From Lachnospiraceae bacterium (lineage in GTDB: Bacteria > Bacillota > Clostridia > Lachnospirales > Lachnospiraceae), in NCBI GenBank assembly GCA_021770345.1, contig JAETRD010000006.1, forward strand, positions 221,454 to 285,453: DNA of 64,000 bases, in the 5' to 3' direction. Below, one piece after another: positions 61,601 to 64,000 of the stretch; the stretch's first letter is position 1, and each line of letters begins with the position of its first letter. The notes below the pieces were generated by a model that was not told the origin of the DNA, made no database searches, and saw nothing but the letters and a program-made list of their open reading frames with translations. The position numbers and the translations under genes were made by a program.

Positions 61601-63005
61601 TGTACAATCCGGTGTGGATCAGTGATTTGCAGGCGCCCAAAACGGTGTTTGTGACAACCGATTCGGCGACGGAGGATACATTTGATTTCACCGCCACCGG
61701 AGATAAACGCGAGTCGCATAGCAGCGCCATTGTAGCCTCCATTGAGGGGGAGTCCATCTGCTGCGTCTTTCCCATGGAGGACTGAAGCGTCAGAGCGATA
61801 TCAATACAGTCGAAGCACAGCGCCGAAATTTCTTTGTAGCCGGTCAGTGTGCAGTCGCCCGGTGCAGATCCGATGGGCTGGTAGCGGCGGGTTCCGTTGT
61901 CGCCGTGCGCCGGGTAAAGCCGATTTATGTATTCTACCACTTTATTGTACTGTGAAACGAGAGCGGGCGATAAGGAGAAGGCCCGCTCGTTCATACAGTA
62001 CTGATAATTGCGGTTGTACTTTTTTAGTTTTTCGGATAAATCCGGTGGCATGTTCTCGTACATTTCATCCGAAAACTGCAGAAGGTAATTGGAACCGCTC
62101 GGATTTACCATAGCGACTGCGGCTGTCATCAAATCGTCTCCGCCGACGACATAGAGACAATTTTTCAGATTGTCCTTGTTGCTGGCAACGGCCGAAGCCG
62201 CTGCCAGATTGTCTCTGGAAATGAAAATCGTTGTGTCGTTGCCGTAGGCGCTGCCGCTCGAAGCGTTGGCGTCATATTTTGCGCCGCACTCGGGGCATAC
62301 ATCGTGAAAATCACCCCGATAACCGCAGCTGCCGCAGGTATTGCACAGATCGTATGCATGTATGGTTCTTGTGTCGGAGTCGAAGGTGAACAGGCACTGG
62401 TAATCCGCCGCGATTTCTCCGGTCAGCACGTCATAGACGCTGCTGTCGCTGATGCTGTATTGAAACCAGAGTTTTAAGTCCCGCAGGGAGCCGTCGATGT
62501 GTCCGATTTCGTAATTCGACGCCTTGTCGAGGATTCTGTGCAGAAGGGACGCGGAGCGAAGTTTCTGATACATCGGGCTTCCTTCTGCATATCCCGACAA
62601 ATCGCGGTAAAAAACGGTCGGATAGTCGGCGTCATAGTCCCCCCGCGCGATATCCGCCTCCGTATTGATTTCCAGATTCCGCAGTTTGATTTCCTGCAGT
62701 TCGCTGACCGGGAGATAGGTAGCCGTCACGGACTTGGTGGTGCAGGCTTCCTCCGATGTATCCACATGCAGTGAAAAATGTTCTCTGTATTCCGGAATGA
62801 AAATCAGATTGTAATTGTTGATGTGTTCCCAAATGGTTGCGTCCGTTTTTCTGACGGTAAAGGATAATTCCGGCGCCTGTAAGGTTTCCCGGTATTCCAC
62901 GTCTGAAATGTCGCTAAGTATGCCGATTTTTGAGAAATCACGCCGTTCTAATACCAGCGTCGGCATATCGATGCCAAAGTTTTGATTAAATCTTATTTTT
63001 GCCAT
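58608..63005 (-). CDS. Phage tail-tip protein (Tal-like) with zinc ribbon and S74 chaperone domain
   Basis: 1465 residues. The N-terminal ~420 residues have the Tal/gp27-like fold pattern (DLKLWFQYSISDSSVYDVLT, LFTFDSDTRTIHAYDL). A zinc-ribbon-like cluster CNTCGSCGYR...CPECG is inserted near residue 225. A long fibre-like middle with SSPGGKIGGFTIKPNAL (a typical gp-like tip repeat) and GNASVGGNIGVTGNLSVQGN leads to an S74 intramolecular chaperone (GTINTSDRNQKKEI near residue 1320, FNDGDRIHIGAISQDIEEAM). A C-terminal coiled coil follows. It is expected to form the tail tip trimer; whether it carries a lysin activity is not visible. Confidence 0.88.
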   Translation of the reverse strand: MAKIRFNQNFGIDMPTLVLERRDFSKIGILSDISDVEYRETLQAPELSFTVRKTDATIWEHINNYNLIFIPEYREHFSLHVDTSEEACTTKSVTATYLPVSELQEIKLRNLEINTEADIARGDYDADYPTVFYRDLSGYAEGSPMYQKLRSASLLHRILDKASNYEIGHIDGSLRDLKLWFQYSISDSSVYDVLTGEIAADYQCLFTFDSDTRTIHAYDLCNTCGSCGYRGDFHDVCPECGAKYDANASSGSAYGNDTTIFISRDNLAAASAVASNKDNLKNCLYVVGGDDLMTAAVAMVNPSGSNYLLQFSDEMYENMPPDLSEKLKKYNRNYQYCMNERAFSLSPALVSQYNKVVEYINRLYPAHGDNGTRRYQPIGSAPGDCTLTGYKEISALCFDCIDIALTLQSSMGKTQQMDSPSMEATMALLCDSRLSPVAVKSNVSSVAESVVTNTVLGACKSLIHTGLYKVDAVDPSYSKTAHVWTGKFKLTSIEDKTVSLIGPQVSVTVNNNMETYLKQNIQRNLNKLDTNYKDLRKLDLAESDFIEQLQFYSFDFLDGLKNAYGDVLSIVFDSGNAQLRNNYCALYSRRIGLIEAEMTKRQEQIDAVKQLYDYETPSGEICVIQDSLRDELNLETMLDDEAMWKVFCSYRMEDTYQNSNFISDGLDNAALVSRANELLLMAKRELQKISNVQYTVTATINNLLALPEFQPLFDQFEVGSWIHVCVDEKIYYLRLLSYKLFFDDISKMEVEFSTVEKVWSGISDVDSVLQSAQSVASSYSYTTQKVKNTAKTSQYVENWVRKGLDATATKIVNNAENQNIVYDSAGLLCRTYDDLTDMYDPCQSRFINSGLYVTDDNWESVKAAVGKYIYIDPNTGEEKTTMGVIADTIIGEFILGQNLLIRNENGSLEFKKDGFHITNGKEGDKMVSFVVNPDEEKLLRITKGGGGSAKDLFYTDKDGNVYFAGNLSSPGGKIGGFTIKPNALCNGTDSMTSTATGVYLGTDGIRQYQSPSTYTQIQNGKLTCMGADIKGNIYLNNDLMMWHGDDISDFGARYEKALSWELLSEAYVLRLGGAAAITSYLHIQNDAHMWGNASVGGNIGVTGNLSVQGNTNLKAATVTGTLVLSKKTDASGTENKSPALIVGGTSAEAHLELDNNEIQGKGNGTTPNQISLNADGGNVNIGKDTGEYKCTIRLATKFLRNVWIEDLSLGNALRNDLEIQNNKWITTDFIISSTPDGDYNNVVSSPVRLLGMNSKNQIHIGDPDSNNESPVYLHAKGSSYGFHKTTFRYEENSLSLLQNPANLGDSSHLWNNVYAKNGTINTSDRNQKKEIADIGEIYEKLFLMIRPKTFLFNDGDRIHIGAISQDIEEAMQTLGLAPEQFAGFCKDIVYRYTEYSEDGTPVEESKVPETNPDGSVKYAYSLRYQEFIMLTVHMVQKLLAKEEENAGRLLLLERQLAHMQNKPDA

Positions 63006-63020
63006 AATACTCCTTTCTTT

Positions 63021-64000
63021 TTACCTGTGTAGTCTTGCATTGCCGATGCCGCGGCCGAGCTGCTTGGCCGAGACCGCCTCCGCAATGCACTGTGTCGTCT
63101 TTCCGTTGCGGCAGATTTCCTCCCGCAGCTGTCTGCCGAAGGTCTCCACATCGTTTACCCCATTCATGACGATGTCGATTTTACCCGTCTCCACGCGGAT
63201 ATTGTCGCCGAGGTTTTCTAAGAACGCGGGCGGGGACGGGAGCGGCGGGAACCCGTTTTTGATGATGTCCGGCGTTGCCGGAAGGATCGGGGTCTGGCTG
63301 GCACGCTCGAGGAGTTTTCGGATGTTCTCGTCTACTGCGAGCGCTTCGCCGGATCTCACCAGTGCCTGCGCTTCTTCCCCGGAAGCGGCGTTTGGGTATG
63401 CCGCTGCTTTTTCACTCACGGATTTTTCCGTCGGTTTTTTCAGTGCGGTCTCTGCGGCGCGCTTGTCGGTTGTGGCGGCCGGCTTTGTGGGTTCGGCTGT
63501 CGGTTTTTGTGTCGATCCTTTTGCCACGGTTTGGGCGGCGCGTTTGCCGGTTTCCGCAGCCGGTTTTGGTTTTGCGGTTTCGGCCGCCGGTTTTTGTGCT
63601 GTGTTTGCCGGTTTGTCGGCTTCTTTTTTCTCTTTTCCACGGCGTCGCCGGTTTGTTTTTCCGCGGTGGTGTCTCCGTTTATGAGCGCCGCAAGTTCGCC
63701 GCTTAAGTTTTTATCGAGTTCTTTTAAGGTTGCGATGATTGCTCCCTCGTCGCCGAGCAGGCCGCTGATTTCGCCAAGGATGTCGTTGGTGTCGTTTAGC
63801 TTTTCGTCGATAAATTCCGTGTAATCGTTGGAAAGGTCTTCGAGCATTTCTTCCGCGTCCGAGCGGTATTTCTCGTACTGGGTATCGCGCAGGTCGTCTC
63901 TGGCATCCTGTAATTCTACTTTCAGCCGCTGAATCTGTGCGCGGGTTTCCTCGGATGTGTTTGTGCCGTATACCGACAGCCGTTTCTGCAGTGCGGCGAT
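63021..64000 (-). CDS. Phage tail tape-measure protein, C-terminal part, with a -1 frame change
   Basis: The frame that enters from beyond the window (LQKRLSVYGTNTSEETRAQI, MLEDLSNDYTEFIDEKLND) is typical tape-measure helix. It runs into GDTTAEKQTGDAVEKRK and would stop at 63440 after an Arg/Asn/Gln/Pro-rich tail. The likely true C-terminus (KPANTAQKPAAETAKPKP linker, then IDIVMNGVNDVETFGRQLRE) lies in the -1 frame and ends at 63021. The switch point holds A AAA AAG (63629-63623) in the correct register. The 5' end is outside the window. Confidence 0.8.
63623..63629 (-). promoter_or_regulatory. Candidate -1 slippery heptamer A AAA AAG
   Basis: In the incoming frame the codons are AGA AAA AAG; slipping back one base gives GAA GCC GAC AAA as the next codons and enters the frame of the tape-measure C-terminus. 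Only a weak 4-bp hairpin (GCCG/CGGC) follows two bases later. Confidence 0.6.

Noticed and set aside
1-64000. tRNA, rRNA, CRISPR arrays and intact insertion sequences
   Set aside because: Intergenic regions were read for T-loop (GGTTCGAATCC-like) and CCA patterns, clustered spacers and transposase motifs; none was convincing.

Overview
The window looks like a chromosomal segment of a Gram-positive Clostridia bacterium, most likely a Lachnospiraceae (Roseburia/Eubacterium/Blautia-like) with a fairly high GC coding style. The basis is the AddAB (not RecBCD) recombination pair, AGGAGG-type ribosome binding sites with frequent GTG/TTG starts, an HtpG gene with a CIRCE operator, LytTR/GHKL regulatory pairs, a PdaA-type deacetylase and a UppP/ABC-F/two-component/ABC envelope block. 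This is inference from gene content; no 16S or marker-gene comparison was possible.

Layout. 1-7.3 kb: addB (5' truncated by the window), addA and an AraC-type regulator in one run. 7.4-8.6 kb: a GH88 unsaturated uronyl hydrolase behind a clear terminator. 8.58-9.74 kb: a promoter, a NiCo (czcD-type) riboswitch with its own terminator, and a cation diffusion facilitator. 9.8-12.5 kb: a DUF1835-type protein, a MerR regulator fused to a membrane domain with a textbook 19-bp-spacer MerR promoter, and a lipoprotein. 12.6-20.0 kb: a co-directional run of Maf (with a repeat-expanded N-terminus), a small protein, an FAD oxidoreductase, a PrsA-like foldase lipoprotein, a MATE exporter, UppP and an ABC-F protein. 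20.0-23.4 kb: an OmpR-type two-component system followed by a lantibiotic-immunity-like ABC transporter whose promoter carries four phased GCAAG repeats. 23.4-26.1 kb (minus): an internally deleted DUF5131 gene, a GDPD phosphodiesterase and an MFS transporter.

26.3-27.8 kb is a small accessory islet (AbrB/PIN toxin-antitoxin pair, decayed gene pieces, one small intact ORF). 27.8-32.5 kb holds a GHKL kinase/LytTR response regulator pair divergent from a secreted GH3 glycosidase whose promoter has VirR-box-like direct repeats. 32.6-34.0 kb is a three-gene LytTR plus small-membrane-protein operon, and 34.1-38.0 kb a BmrCD-like heterodimeric ABC exporter. 38.2-42.2 kb: a condensation-domain-like acyltransferase preceded by a possible leader peptide, a TrhA/hemolysin III membrane protein, and a PilZ plus HD-GYP c-di-GMP pair. 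42.3-44.5 kb: htpG. 44.5-46.9 kb is a second accessory islet (an AlbA_2/Schlafen-type regulator with a consensus promoter inside an operator, and a decayed DUF4143 ATPase). 46.9-52.8 kb: a large unrecognised zinc-binding protein with a low-complexity insert, a polysaccharide deacetylase and a chemoreceptor.

52.97-64 kb (all minus strand) is the tail end of a siphovirus-like prophage: tape measure C-terminus with an apparent -1 frame change at A AAA AAG, a 1465-residue tail-tip protein, a DUF1617-like protein, a Dit-like protein, and two BppU-type baseplate/fibre proteins that share a near-identical internal 300-bp block. Two of the tail proteins end in S74 intramolecular chaperone domains. 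The most rewarding items for follow-up are the riboswitch, the tape-measure frame change, the in-frame repeat expansions in three housekeeping-like genes, and the uncharacterised 941-residue zinc protein.
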